Source: VAZQ01 sp963827585 (GTDB taxonomy: Bacteria; Pseudomonadota; Alphaproteobacteria; Rhizobiales; Xanthobacteraceae). Taken from it: a stretch of DNA of 64,000 nucleotides. Where the stretch lies: positions 62,001 through 126,000 of the forward strand of contig CAWHCK010000048.1 of NCBI GenBank assembly GCA_963827585.1, given 5' to 3'. A model generated the notes under the pieces. That model ran no database searches and was not told the origin of the DNA. It saw only the letters and a program-made list of their open reading frames with translations. The translations under genes were made by a program, and so were the position numbers. Shown one piece after another: positions 38,552 to 48,378 of this stretch. Every line of letters begins with the position of its first letter. Positions within the stretch are counted from its first letter, which is position 1.

Positions 38552-39659
38552 ATGGCGGTCGCGCTCGACGTCCGCGATCTGCGCAAGCAGTTCACCATCG
38601 GCCGGCCGGCGGTGGACGGCGTCAACTTCCATGTGCCGAGCGGCGAAATCGTGGTGCTGCTCGGGCCTTCCGGCTGCGGCAAGACCACGACGCTGCGCTG
38701 CATCGCCGGCCTCGAACATCCCACGCCGGGTGCGTCAGCATCGGCGGGCGGATGGTGTCGGCGCCGGCCGACGGCGTCCACCTGCCGGCGCGCTTGCGCA
38801 ATATCGGCATGGTGTTCCAGTCCTATGCAGTCTGGCCGCATATGACGGTCAAGCAGAACGTCGCCTATCCGCTGCGTCATCGCCGCACGGCGCGCGCCGA
38901 GATCGACCGCAAGACCGGTGAAATGCTGGAGCTGGTGGACTCACGGAATTCGCGGAGCGTCCAGTGGTATCGCTCTCGGGCGGGCAGATGCAGCGCGTGG
39001 CGCTCGCACGCAGCCTGGTCTATCAGCCGCAGCTCCTCCTGCTCGACGAACCGCTCAGCAATCTCGACGCCCAGCTGCGCCTGCGGTTGCGCGACGATCT
39101 GCGCCGCATCATCAAGCAGAGCGGCGTCACGGCGCTCTACGTCACCCACGACCAGGCCGAAGCGGTGGTGCTCGGCGATCGCATCGGCGTCATGCGGGAC
39201 GGCAAGCTCTTGCAGATGGCGTCCCCCGAGGAGGTCTACAATCGTCCGGCCGACCTGTTCGTCGCCAGTTTCACCGGCGCCTCGAACCTGCTCGCGGGCC
39301 GCGTGCTCGAGCGCAACGGCGAGTTCGGCACCGTCGAGGCGGGCGGCCACCGCCTCATCGCGTTGATGCCGGGGAACGTCAAGGCCGGCGAGGCGGTCAA
39401 GGTCGCGGTGCGGCCGGAGAACGTGCGGCTCGGTGCCAATGGCTCGGCCGACGCCGACAACCGGTTCAGCGCGCGCGTCGCCGCACAACGCTACCAGGGC
39501 ACGCAAACCATCTACGAGCTCGCCGCGCTCGGCGGCCGGCTCGAGGCGCTCGAGCTCGGCACCCAAATGCGCCATGCAGTGGGCAGCGACGTGGACGTCG
39601 TTCTCCCGCCCACGCTGTGCTGGGCCTATCCCGCGCGCGAGACCGCGGAGTTGGAATAG
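38552..39659 (+). CDS. ABC transporter ATP-binding protein, FbpC/PotA-like (two frame breaks)
   Basis: About 369-residue ATPase with a C-terminal TOBE-type regulatory domain. Walker A GPSGCGKTT lies in the first frame, the Q-loop FQSYAVWPHMTV in the second, and LSGGQMQRVALA, Walker B LLLLDEPLSNLD and VTHDQAEAV in the third. Breaks near 38731 and 38937 are each explained by one missing base (giving PGAVSIGGRMVSAPADG and VGLTEFAERPVVSLSGGQ). ATG 38552 follows GGAGGG. Completes the transporter with the permease and binding protein upstream. Confidence 0.86.
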
Positions 39660-39844
39660 GCGGGATGCCGGCCGAGTTTGCCGCGCGCCGGCCCAAAGAT
39701 CTCTTCCCACGGGCGTGCCCGCATCTGCGCGTTTCCGAAAATCCGATCGGCCGCTAGAATGCCTGATTCGGACGGAATGCGGCTTGAACCTTCGGTGCCG
39801 TTTCGCAGTTAAAGGAGTGATACCCGACATTGTGGGATGCATTG

Positions 39845-41419
39845 ATGACGCGAGCAGATATGCCAGGTCCAAAGGAAATCGAGATCAAGCTCGAGCTTCC
39901 GCCGGCGAGCGTGCCCCGCCTCAAGCGGGTTCCGCTGCTTCGCGGCCTGAAAAAGCCCGCCGAGCGCGAGACCCAGGTGTCGGTCTATTTCGACACCGAC
40001 AAGCACAAGCTCCACAGGAAAGGACTGATGCTGCGTGTGCGCCGGGTCGGAGACCGGCACATCCAGACCATCAAGGCGACCAGGAATTCGAAACTCTTCG
40101 AGCGCGACGAATGGGAGAGCGAGATCGCGGGTGAAATGCCGGATCTCGATCTGGCGCAAGGCACGGCGCTCGAACCGCTGCTGAGTCATAAATTCTGCCG
40201 GCAGCTGCACCCGGTCTTCGAAACGCGGGTGCAGCGCACCACCTATCCCATCGCCAACGGCAAGGGTGGCATCGCCCTGACCCTGGACAAAGGCAAGATC
40301 GCCACCGGCCGACGTTCCGAGCCGTTGTGCGAGATCGAGCTCGAGCTCAAGCGCGGCAAGGAGACGGAGCTGTTCGATATGGCCCGTCAGCTCACGGGCG
40401 CGCTTCCGGCCCAGCTCGCGCTCAAGAGCAAGGCCGAACGCGGATACGAATTGCTCGAAGACCGGGACGCTGCAGCGGTGAAGGGCGAGCGGATCGATCT
40501 GGTCGGCGGCACGAATACGCGCGACGGCTTCAAGGTCATCGGCCGGGCATGTCTCAAGCAGGTGATCGGCAACGAGCGGGCGCTGCTGGCGGGCGATCCC
40601 GAAGGCGTGCACCAGATGCGGGTCGGCCTGCGACGGCTGCGCGCGGCCATGTCGCTGTTTTCCGACATCTTGCGGGATTCCGAGACCAAGGCGCTCAAGA
40701 ACGAGCTCAGATGGCTGGCGGGCGAGCTCGCGCCGGCGCGGGAGCTCGAGGTCTTGATGACTCGCGTGGTTGCGCCGGTGAAGCGGCGGCATGCGCACTT
40801 GGACGGCGTGTCGAGCCTCGCGCGCGACCTCGCGCAGCAACGCGCGGTGGCGCTCGCGCGTGCCCAGGACGCGGTGCGCTCGGCGCGGTTTCGCGCGCTG
40901 ACGCTCGAGGTCGCGGCCTGGCTGGAGGCGGGGCAATGGACAAGGCCGAAAGACGATCTTGCCCGCGACCGCGGCGAGATCCCGATCGAGGCCTCCGCAG
41001 CCGCGCAGCTGACCCGGCGCTTCAGGAAGATCCGCAAGCGCGGCAAGAGACTGATGGAGCTCGATACCAGGCGGCGCCACAAGCTGCGCATCCAGGCCAA
41101 GAAGGTGCGCTACGCGTCGGAGTTCTTCGCCAACCTGTTCCCCGGCAAGAAGGCATCGCGGCGGCGCAAGAAGTTCCTGGCGGCGCTCGAGGGCATGCAG
41201 GATTATCTCGGCGATCTCAATGACATTGCGGTGCATGAGGATCGGATCACCGCGATCGCCAATGGCGGCGGGCGCAGCCGGCGCCGCCGCGGCAGCCCCA
41301 AGCGCGCCTTCGCCGCCGGATTGCTGACCGGCCGCGAAGACGCACGTCTCGACGCGGTCCTCGCACATGCGACCGACGCCTATGGGGCATTGACCACGGT
41401 CAAGCGGTTCTGGCGATAG
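39845..41419 (+). CDS. CYTH and CHAD domain-containing protein
   Basis: About 524 residues. N-terminal CYTH (triphosphate tunnel) domain starts KEIEIKLELP and has VSVYFDTDKHKLHRKGLMLRVR; the C-terminal CHAD domain (from about residue 245) has the conserved helical HQMRVGLRRLRAAM and RRRHKLRIQAKKVRYASEFF segments rich in His and basic residues. CHAD domains bind inorganic polyphosphate and CYTH domains hydrolyse or bind triphosphates, so a role in polyphosphate metabolism is likely. Start is uncertain: ATG 39845 or 39860, or TTG 39830. Confidence 0.92.
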   Translation: MTRADMPGPKEIEIKLELPPASVPRLKRVPLLRGLKKPAERETQVSVYFDTDKHKLHRKGLMLRVRRVGDRHIQTIKATRNSKLFERDEWESEIAGEMPDLDLAQGTALEPLLSHKFCRQLHPVFETRVQRTTYPIANGKGGIALTLDKGKIATGRRSEPLCEIELELKRGKETELFDMARQLTGALPAQLALKSKAERGYELLEDRDAAAVKGERIDLVGGTNTRDGFKVIGRACLKQVIGNERALLAGDPEGVHQMRVGLRRLRAAMSLFSDILRDSETKALKNELRWLAGELAPARELEVLMTRVVAPVKRRHAHLDGVSSLARDLAQQRAVALARAQDAVRSARFRALTLEVAAWLEAGQWTRPKDDLARDRGEIPIEASAAAQLTRRFRKIRKRGKRLMELDTRRRHKLRIQAKKVRYASEFFANLFPGKKASRRRKKFLAALEGMQDYLGDLNDIAVHEDRITAIANGGGRSRRRRGSPKRAFAAGLLTGREDARLDAVLAHATDAYGALTTVKRFWR

Positions 41420-41509
41420 TGCATTGGTGGAACGGCGGATTGCGCTACGCTAATCCGCCCTGCACACTGCATGCTGTCAGCCCGACACAGCAACATGCCG
41501 GGGGAGGAA

Positions 41510-42539
41510 ATGCGCTTGAAGAGCAAATCCCTTTTCGCGCTCGTCGTCGGCGCATGGCTGGCGCCGACCGCGATGGCAGCCGCGCAGGCGGTCACGGTCG
41601 GCGCGACCAGCAGCACCAGCGACGCGCCGATCTACATCGCCGACAAGAAGGGCTACTTCCGCGACGAAGGGCTGCGAAGTCAAAGTGGTCAATTTTCGCT
41701 CGGCGGCGGACATGGTGGCGCCGCTCGGTGCCGGCCAGATCGAGGCCGGCGCAGGCTCCGCATCGGCCGGCCTCTACAATGCGGTCGCGCGCGGCATCAG
41801 GATCAAGATCGTGGCCGACAAGGCGTCGTCGCCGCCGGGCTACGGCGCCACCAAGATCCTGGTGCGCAAGGACCATGTCGAGAGCGGGCGCTACAAGGAG
41901 CTCAAGGACCTCAAGGGCATGAAGTTCGCGATGAACGCGCCCGGCGTGAGCAATACCTCGACCCTCAACACGCTGTTGAAATCGGTTGGGCTGAGATATT
42001 CCGATGTCGAGACGGTCGACATGCCGCTGCCCGACCACGTCGCCGCGCTCAAGAACAAGTCGGTCGATGCCTCGGCGTCGGTAGAGCCGGGTCCGGCGCT
42101 CGCCATCAGGAACGGCGACGCGGTCCTGGTCAAATCCGACGACGAGATCCTGCCGAACCATCAGATCGCGGTCCTGCTCTATTCGGAGGAGTTCGCGCTC
42201 AAGCGGCCCGACGCCGCCAAGAAGTTCATGCGCGCCTATATCCGCGCCGTTCGCTTCTACAACGGCGCGCTCAGGAACGGCAGGCTCGACGGACCGAACG
42301 CCGACGAGGTCATCGCCATCCTGTCCGAGGCCACGCCGATCAAGAGCCGGGAGATCTACAAATTGATCACGCCCACGGGCATGAATCCGGACGGGCGGGT
42401 GAACAAGGCGAGCCTCGCCTACGATCTCGCCTTCTACAGCGAGCAGGGCCTGGTGAAGGGCGCGGTCAATCTCGAGGACGCGGTCGATGGGTCATTCGTC
42501 GAGGCGGCGTTGAAGGAGCTCGGGCCCTATCGGCCGTAG
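41510..42539 (+). CDS. ABC transporter substrate-binding protein, NMT1-like (frame break near 41674)
   Basis: About 342-residue SsuA/TauA/NMT1-type periplasmic binding protein. Signal peptide (LFALVVGAWLAPTAMAAA) and YIADKKGYFRDEGL are in the first frame; after an apparent one-base insertion near 41674 it continues EVKVVNFRSAADMVAPLGAG to the end. GGGGAGG precedes ATG 41510. No permease or ATPase gene is adjacent. The LLM-type flavin monooxygenase follows after 54 bases, a pairing typical of sulfonate or N-heterocycle use. Confidence 0.87.
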
Positions 42540-42593
42540 CGCTGCCCGCCGCGACGGCGACAGAACGGCTACACACTCTGAAGGAGAAACCCC

Positions 42594-43733
42594 GTGCTGG
42601 CCCGCACCGCATCGATGCGCGACCGCATCGCCATGTACAATGCCAATGCGTTGAAGATCGGCATCTTCGGCGCCAATTGCTCTTCCGGCCGCTCCGCCAC
42701 CAAGGTGCCGGAACGCTGGTCGGCAAGCTGGCCGGACTGCCTGCGCCTCGCCCGCATGGCCGACGAGGCCGGCATCGATTTCATGCTGCCGATCGGGCGC
42801 TGGAAGGGCTACGGCGGCGACACCGATTTTCACGGCAGCACGCTCGAGACCATCACCTGGGCCGTCGGGCTGCTGTCGGCGACGCGCGGCATGACCGTGT
42901 TCGGCACCGTGCACGCGCCCCTGTTCCACCCGCTGATCGCGGCCAAGGAATTCGTGACCGCCGACCACGTCGGCGAAGGACGCTTCGGCGTCAACCTCGT
43001 GGTCGGCTGGAACGAGGGCGAGTTCGAGATGTTCGGGGTGACCCAGCGCGAGCACGACGCGCGCTACGACTTCGCGCAGGAATGGCTCGATGTCGTCAAG
43101 CGGGCCTGGTCCGAGCACGGCGAATTCGATTTCGCCGGCGAGTTCCTGCGGCTCAAGGGGGTGCGGGCCTACCCCAAACCCTACGGCGGCACGCGGCCGA
43201 TCCTCATGAACGCCGGCTCGTCGCAGGTCGGGCAGAGCTTTGCGCTGAGAAATTGCGACGCGTTCTTCGTCGCCACCTCGGGGTCGCGCACGTCGCTCGA
43301 CGGCAATGCGAAGAAAGTGGCGGAGATCAAGGGCGCCGCGCAGGAGTTCGGGCGGGAGATCGAGGTCTACACCGTCGGCCAGGTGATCTGCCGTCCGAGC
43401 CAGCAGGAGGCGGAGGAGTACTATCGCCACGCCATCATCGAGAACGCGGATTGGGGCGCGATCGACGGCATGCTGGCGAACAAGAATATCACGCCGCAGA
43501 CCATTCCGCCGGAGGAGTACGCCAAGAAGCGGCAGTACTTCGCGGCCAACGCAATCGGCGGCTATCCGTTCGTCGGAACACCCGACCGCGTGGCCGGGGA
43601 GCTCGAAACCATCAGCCGCGCCGGCGTGCGCGGGATCGCGCTCTCGTTCGTCAACTATCTCGGTGAGCTGCCGTATTTCTGCGACGAGGTGCTGCCGCGC
43701 CTGGCGCGCCTCGGCGTGCGCGCGGCGCATTGA
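42594..43733 (+). CDS. LLM class flavin-dependent oxidoreductase
   Basis: 379-residue luciferase-like TIM-barrel monooxygenase similar in length and layout to SsuD and RutA. FDGVGEGRFGVNLVVGWNEGE-like region (ADHVGEGRFGVNLVVGWN) and the C-terminal GTPDRVAGELETI are typical. Uses reduced flavin and oxygen. GTG 42594 follows AAGGAG by about eight bases. Probably works on the compound bound by the adjacent NMT1-type protein. A flavin reductase is not encoded nearby. Confidence 0.9.
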   Translation: MLARTASMRDRIAMYNANALKIGIFGANCSSGRSATKVPERWSASWPDCLRLARMADEAGIDFMLPIGRWKGYGGDTDFHGSTLETITWAVGLLSATRGMTVFGTVHAPLFHPLIAAKEFVTADHVGEGRFGVNLVVGWNEGEFEMFGVTQREHDARYDFAQEWLDVVKRAWSEHGEFDFAGEFLRLKGVRAYPKPYGGTRPILMNAGSSQVGQSFALRNCDAFFVATSGSRTSLDGNAKKVAEIKGAAQEFGREIEVYTVGQVICRPSQQEAEEYYRHAIIENADWGAIDGMLANKNITPQTIPPEEYAKKRQYFAANAIGGYPFVGTPDRVAGELETISRAGVRGIALSFVNYLGELPYFCDEVLPRLARLGVRAAH

Positions 43734-43848
43734 TCGGTGCCGAGAATGCGCGGATGCTGACCGTCGCGTCGTCGCCCGTCATGGGAAAACCATGATAGTG
43801 GATGATGGGTGACGGACGGTCGCGCGGGGCGATGCAGGGATAGCGCCC

Positions 43849-45619
43849 ATGTCAGCGTCAGAAGCTGTCAGTTCGTTCAGAAACGCCGAGGCTCCCCCGA
43901 TCGCGGCGGAGCCTGCTCGATCCGTGCGCGCTACAAAACGCGTGTCGACGGCCGGCGTCTGCATGGCCGCGATGTTGCTCCTCATCGTTCCCGTTCTCAC
44001 GAGCGAAGCCGACGCGCGCGCAGGCTTCGGCGGCGGCGGCCGCGGCGGCGGCGGATTTGGCATGGGCGGGCGCGGCGGCGGGATGGGCTTTGCCGGGCGC
44101 GGTGGCGGGATGGGTGCACGTTTCGGTGGCCCCGGTGTTGGTGCGCGTTTCGGCGGGCCGGGCATGGGGGCTCGTATTGGCGGCCCCGGCATTGTTCCCC
44201 GCATCGGCAGTCTGGGCGCTGGGCCCCGCTTGGGCGGCCCTGGTGTTGCAGGTCGTATCGGTGGCGCGGGTGCTGGCCCCCGTTTCGGTCTCGCGGGGGC
44301 TGGAAACCGTGTCGGCGGCTCCCGCGTCGGCGGCTTGGGCGTTGGCCCCCGCGGCCCTGGCGGTCCTGGTGTTGCGGGTCGCATCGGCGGCCCGGGCGCT
44401 GGCGCCCGTTTTGGCCTCGCGGGTGTTGGAAACCGTGTCGGCGGTCCCGGCGTTGGCGCTCGCCTCGCCGGACCGGGCATTGCTGCCGGCGGCCTGGGCG
44501 GCAACCGGTTCGTCCGCACCGCGGGCCTCGGTTTCCATGGCGGCGGCTTCGGTCGCGCTCCCGGGGTCTTCGGCAATCGCGCCATCGCCAACGTGGCGTG
44601 GCGCTCGCATTTCGGACCGGCGCGCTTCCACGGCCGGTTCGCTGGTTCGCGCTGGCCGTGGTGGCGCAGCGGTCTCGTCATCGGCTGGGTCGGGCCGGTG
44701 TTCTGGCCCTACGCCTATTACGATGTCGTCGACTACGTCTATTGGCCCTATGCCTACGACGACTTCTGGCCTTACGCCTACGACGACGTCTATTACGGCA
44801 TCTACGGCAACTACGCTTACGGCGGCCGCGGCGCGAGCGCGGGCGGCGGCGCCGATCGCGGGACGCGCCCGGGCACGCGCCGCACGGCGAAAGCCGACGA
44901 GCGGCGTGCAGCGAACTCCGAGCAGCGTCCGGTCAGCGTCTGCAGCGACCAGGCAACGGAGCTCACGGACTGGCCGATCGAGCGCATTACCGAGATCGTG
45001 CAGCCGACCGACGCCCAGCGCCCGGCGCTCGACGACTTGAAGGCCGCAAGCGCCAAGGCCATCGAGATTCTCCAAGTCCGCCTGCCCCAAGGATCTGCCG
45101 AGCATTCCGACCGGCCGGCTCGCGGCACTGGAGACCCGGCTGCAAGTCATGCTCGCGGCGGTGCAGACCGTGCGACCGGCACTCGAGCGTTTCTATCAAT
45201 CGCTCGGCGACGAGCAGAAGGCGCGCTTCAACGCCATCGCGCCGACGGACGATCCCGACGCTGCCGGCCAGGATCGACGCGATCTCACCAAGCTCTGCGA
45301 CGAGCGCACGCCGGGCGTCACCGATCTGCCGATCGATCGCATTGCTCATGCCGTTCGGCCGACGCCGGAGCAGCGCGCTGCGCTTGACGAACTCAGGGAC
45401 GCCTCGGTCAAGGCGGCGCAAGCGCTCAAGGCCGATTGCCCGACCTACCAGATGCTCACGCCCACGGGCCGGGTCGAGGCGATGGAAAAACGGCTCGCGT
45501 CGACGCTCGCCGCGGTCAAGACCGTGCAGCCCGCGCTCAGCAGGTTCTACGACGCCCTCACCGACGAGCAGAAGGCGCGCTTCAACGCCCTGCGCTCCTC
45601 GTCGCGGGTGCAAGGGTAA
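43849..45619 (+). CDS. Gly-rich exported protein with two LTXXQ/Spy-like domains (frame break near 45072)
   Basis: About 590 residues. N-terminal hydrophobic segment (AAMLLLIVPVL), then a long Gly/Arg-rich region of degenerate GARFGGPG / GNRVGGPG units (about residues 58-235), an aromatic segment with repeated WPYAYDD (about 285-330), and two LTXXQ-like helical domains. Each domain has a Cys, a Pro-rich turn and FYQSLGDEQKARFNA or FYDALTDEQKARFNA. The first domain is cut by a frame break; removing one C near 45072 restores LKSACPKDLPSIPTGRLAALE. Related to CpxP/Spy periplasmic chaperone-like proteins; role unknown. Confidence 0.8.
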
Positions 45620-45806
45620 GTCGAGCGCGAGCGCGCTCGCGCACCACTCGGATGTCGCTTGCCCTCGCCTCGGTCCTGCTGATCCGGCCGGCGAACCGTC
45701 CTGTGATCACGTGGCCTCGTGCTTCGTCGAGACTGGCAACCAGCCTATCAACCCTGCGTCTGTCCATCGACTCGTCCCCATTCGTCGTCCGGCGACCTCG
45801 CCGTGT

Positions 45807-46148
45807 TCACGCCGCCTGCTCGCGCCGCTTGGCCGCCGCCGCGACGACGTCCGGGTTGGAATCGATGACTTCCAGAAGGAGCGAACTTGCGGCGTCGGGG
45901 CGCCTCGCGCCCTGCTCCCATTGCTGCACCGTCTTCGCAGGCAGTCCAAACAGCTCTGAGAACACACGGACCGATTTCGCCACTTTCTTGCGAATGGCCT
46001 TGATGCGCACGGGCGGAATCGGGTCCGGCACGTCCACGACCCGCACCATGCCCTTGCCGCGCTGCCAGGCGCGAATCTCCTTCAACGACCTGATGACCGA
46101 TCGGCCGATCTTTGTGGTCTTCGCTGCTTTGTGCCTGGTGGCTTTCAT
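45807..46148 (-). CDS. Antitoxin, XRE-like helix-turn-helix protein (HigA-like)
   Basis: 113-residue protein with a C-terminal helix-turn-helix (VFSELFGLPAKTVQQWEQGARRP) and a basic N-terminus. It begins four bases after the toxin gene stop on the same strand, the toxin-first order seen in HigBA systems. Expected to neutralise the toxin and repress the shared promoter, where a 15-base palindrome lies (46488-46502). Confidence 0.88.
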   Translation of the reverse strand: MKATRHKAAKTTKIGRSVIRSLKEIRAWQRGKGMVRVVDVPDPIPPVRIKAIRKKVAKSVRVFSELFGLPAKTVQQWEQGARRPDAASSLLLEVIDSNPDVVAAAAKRREQAA

Positions 46149-46152
46149 AATT

Positions 46153-46476
46153 CTAATCCCATTTCGATGTCGCGAATGAGCGCGGCGATGACTTGCACTC
46201 CGCCGCGGTGAGATTTTCCTGCTCGCTCTTGGCGTAGACGTCGAGTAGAGCGAGTGTCGTTGCACGCAGAACCACCGCGTAGATCACCCGCGCGCCTCCG
46301 CGCTTGCCGCGACCCGGCAGCCGAACGCGGACCTTGCGGGCGCCCGCGGTTCCCGGAATGACCGCGCCGAGATCGGGCCGTTCGACCAGGGCCTTGATGA
46401 GCTCGGCGAGGTCCTCCTCGTCGAGACCCGCGCGTCTTGCACGTCGATCGAAGTTGCGCGGGCGGATCACCCTCAT
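46153..46476 (-). CDS. Toxin, RelE/HigB-like (type II toxin-antitoxin)
   Basis: 107 residues; DLGAVIPGTAGARKVRVRLPGRGKRGGARVIYAVV followed by LLDVYAKSEQENLT is the RelE/HigB fold core (basic loop, central YAV strand, then LLxVYxK). Such toxins are ribosome-associated mRNA endonucleases. First gene of the pair, transcribed leftward, away from argG. Low-abundance expression is expected through antitoxin repression. Confidence 0.88.
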   Translation of the reverse strand: MRVIRPRNFDRRARRAGLDEEDLAELIKALVERPDLGAVIPGTAGARKVRVRLPGRGKRGGARVIYAVVLRATTLALLDVYAKSEQENLTAAECKSSPRSFATSKWD

Positions 46477-46487
46477 CGTGGAAAATA

Positions 46488-46502
46488 TACCTCAATGAGG
46501 TA
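46488..46502. promoter_or_regulatory. Palindrome, candidate toxin-antitoxin operator
   Basis: TACCTCAATGAGGTA is a perfect palindrome with 7-base arms and one central base, 12 bases upstream of the toxin ATG on the minus strand. Position and symmetry fit autoregulation by the HTH antitoxin. Confidence 0.6.
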
Positions 46503-46633
46503 AATTGAGCAAGAAGGGCCGCGCTTGCACCCCCTCGCTTTCCCCCTATAGTCCGCGCCGCTTTTCCACGGTCAAGGAAAGACGCGGATGTCCGGGCCGA
46601 GCCGGCCGTGACGAGGGGTTGGGCAGAAGGACA

Positions 46634-47869
46634 ATGGCCAAAGGCAACGTCAAGAAAGTCGTGCTCGCCTATTCCGGTGGGCTCGATACCTCGATCATCC
46701 TCAAGTGGCTGCAGACCAGCTATGGCTGCGAGGTCGTCACCTTCACCGCCGATCTCGGCCAGGGCGAGGAACTCGCGCCCGCGCGCGCCAAGGCGCTCCT
46801 TCTCGGCATCAAGCCGCAGAACATCTTCATCGAGGATTTGCGCGAGGAGTTCGTGCGCGACTACGTCTTCCCCATGTTCCGGGCGAACGCGCTCTACGAG
46901 GGACAGTACCTGCTCGGCACCTCGATCGCGCGGCCGCTGATCGCCAAGCGACAGATCGAGATCGCGGAAGAGGTCGGCGCCGACGCGGTGGCGCACGGGG
47001 CGACCGGCAAGGGCAACGACCAGGTGCGTTTCGAGCTGACCTATTATGCGCTCAAGCCCGACGTCACGGTGATTGCGCCGTGGCGGGAATGGGAGCTGCG
47101 CTCGCGCGAAGCGCTCATCGCCTTCGCCGAGCAGCACCAGATCCCCATTGCCAAGGACAAGCGCGGCGAGGCGCCGTTCTCGGTCGATGCCAATCTCCTG
47201 CATGCCTCCTCGGAGGGGAAGGTGCTGGAGGATCCGGCGCAGGAGGTGCCGGACTACGTCTATTCGCGCACCCTCGATCCGGAGGCGGCGCCCGACAAGC
47301 CCGCCTATATCGCCGTCGAGTTCGCGCGCGGCGATGCCATCGCGCTCGACGGCAAGCCGCTTTCGCCCGCGAATCTGCTGGCCGAGCTCAACACGCTCGG
47401 GCGTGCGCACGGCATCGGCCGGCTCGACCTGGTGGAGAACCGCTTCGTCGGCATGAAGTCGCGCGGCATGTACGAGACGCCGGGCGGCACCATCCTCATT
47501 GCCGCACATCGCGGCATCGAGTCGATCACGCTCGACCGCGGCGCGGCCCATCTCAAGGACGAGCTCATGCCCAAATACGCCGAGCTCATCTACAACGGGC
47601 TCTGGTTCACGCCCGAGCGCGAGATGCTGCAGGCCGCCATCGACCGCTCGCAGGAATTCGTGACTGGAACGGTGAAGCTCAAGCTCTACAAGGGCAATGT
47701 CGCTGTGGTGGGCCGCTCGTCGCCCTATTCGCTCTACGACCAGGACCTCGTCACCTTCGAGGAAGGCAAGGTCGCCTACGATCACCGCGATGCCGAAGGC
47801 TTCATCCGCTTGAACGCGCTGCGGCTGCGCACGCTGGGGCAGCGGCGCAAGAAGCTGAAGCTGCCGTAA
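46634..47869 (+). CDS. argG: Argininosuccinate synthase
   Basis: 411-residue ATP-dependent ligase joining citrulline and aspartate in arginine biosynthesis. PP-loop SGGLDTS is at residues 14-20; GATGKGNDQVRFE and SPYSLYDQDLVTFEE are family signatures. ATG 46634 follows AGAAGGACA; the frame stays open upstream but homology begins here. Stand-alone gene, as usual in alphaproteobacteria. Confidence 0.97.
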   Translation: MAKGNVKKVVLAYSGGLDTSIILKWLQTSYGCEVVTFTADLGQGEELAPARAKALLLGIKPQNIFIEDLREEFVRDYVFPMFRANALYEGQYLLGTSIARPLIAKRQIEIAEEVGADAVAHGATGKGNDQVRFELTYYALKPDVTVIAPWREWELRSREALIAFAEQHQIPIAKDKRGEAPFSVDANLLHASSEGKVLEDPAQEVPDYVYSRTLDPEAAPDKPAYIAVEFARGDAIALDGKPLSPANLLAELNTLGRAHGIGRLDLVENRFVGMKSRGMYETPGGTILIAAHRGIESITLDRGAAHLKDELMPKYAELIYNGLWFTPEREMLQAAIDRSQEFVTGTVKLKLYKGNVAVVGRSSPYSLYDQDLVTFEEGKVAYDHRDAEGFIRLNALRLRTLGQRRKKLKLP

Positions 47870-47899
47870 GGGCGCAAGGTCGCGCTAGCTTATCGCTGA

Positions 47900-47946
47900 A
47901 GCATGATCTTTTCCGAAAACCGGTACCCACTTTTCGGGATCATGCT
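47900..47946. repeat. 47-base palindromic repeat, copy 3
   Basis: Identical to 7821-7867. Lies between argG and a convergent gene whose stop codon (47947-47949) directly abuts the element, so it could serve as a bidirectional terminator here. Confidence 0.9.
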
Positions 47947-48378
47947 CTACGCGCCGCCGCGGCGTGGAGGGCGCAACTCGGGCGAGCCGAATGCCAAGGG
48001 CTGCGGGTGGGTCAGCGTCTCGGCGACGTTGACATCGACGTCGACGAATTGAATGCAGGTTTGCGTCTGCCTGTGCTGCGTTCCGCCATGCCAGCGGCCC
48101 TCGCGCGGATGCACGTCGCTGATACCCGCGACAGTGAGGCAGCGCCAGTTGGGCAGTTTCGAGGTGCTTTCGCCGGCGAACTGGTAAACGAAGACAGTTT
48201 CCTGTCCGAGCTTGTTGTAGCCCAGGATGTGCGGGCAGGCCTCGCGCAGGCGATCGTCGTAAACGCATGTGATCTGCTGGCGGGCGCGGATTGCATCCCG
48301 GATCGTCCGGTAGCTTGCGCTCGGGCGTTTGCTCGGCGGCCTGCTTCCGGAACGCGGCTTGAGTTCAACCTCTGCCAT
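47947..48378 (-). CDS. Conserved hypothetical protein, WYL-like
   Basis: 143 residues. Central part (IRDAIRARQQITCVYDDRLREACPHILGY region, then KLGQETVFVYQFAGES) resembles small proteins with a WYL-like beta fold; ends with a Pro/Arg-rich tail. Its ATG overlaps the stop of the preceding gene by one base (TAATG), so the two are translationally coupled. No catalytic residues recognised. Confidence 0.65.
   Translation of the reverse strand: MAEVELKPRSGSRPPSKRPSASYRTIRDAIRARQQITCVYDDRLREACPHILGYNKLGQETVFVYQFAGESTSKLPNWRCLTVAGISDVHPREGRWHGGTQHRQTQTCIQFVDVDVNVAETLTHPQPLAFGSPELRPPRRGGA

Noticed and set aside
44030..44520. Regularly repeated units resembling a repeat array
   Set aside because: Degenerate codon-level repeats of a Gly-rich protein, not CRISPR: no constant repeat or unique spacers.
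43858..45150. Ala/Thr-rich minus-strand frame opposite the Gly-rich protein
   Set aside because: Composition mirrors the Gly-rich repeats; the plus-strand product has a membrane segment and LTXXQ domains.
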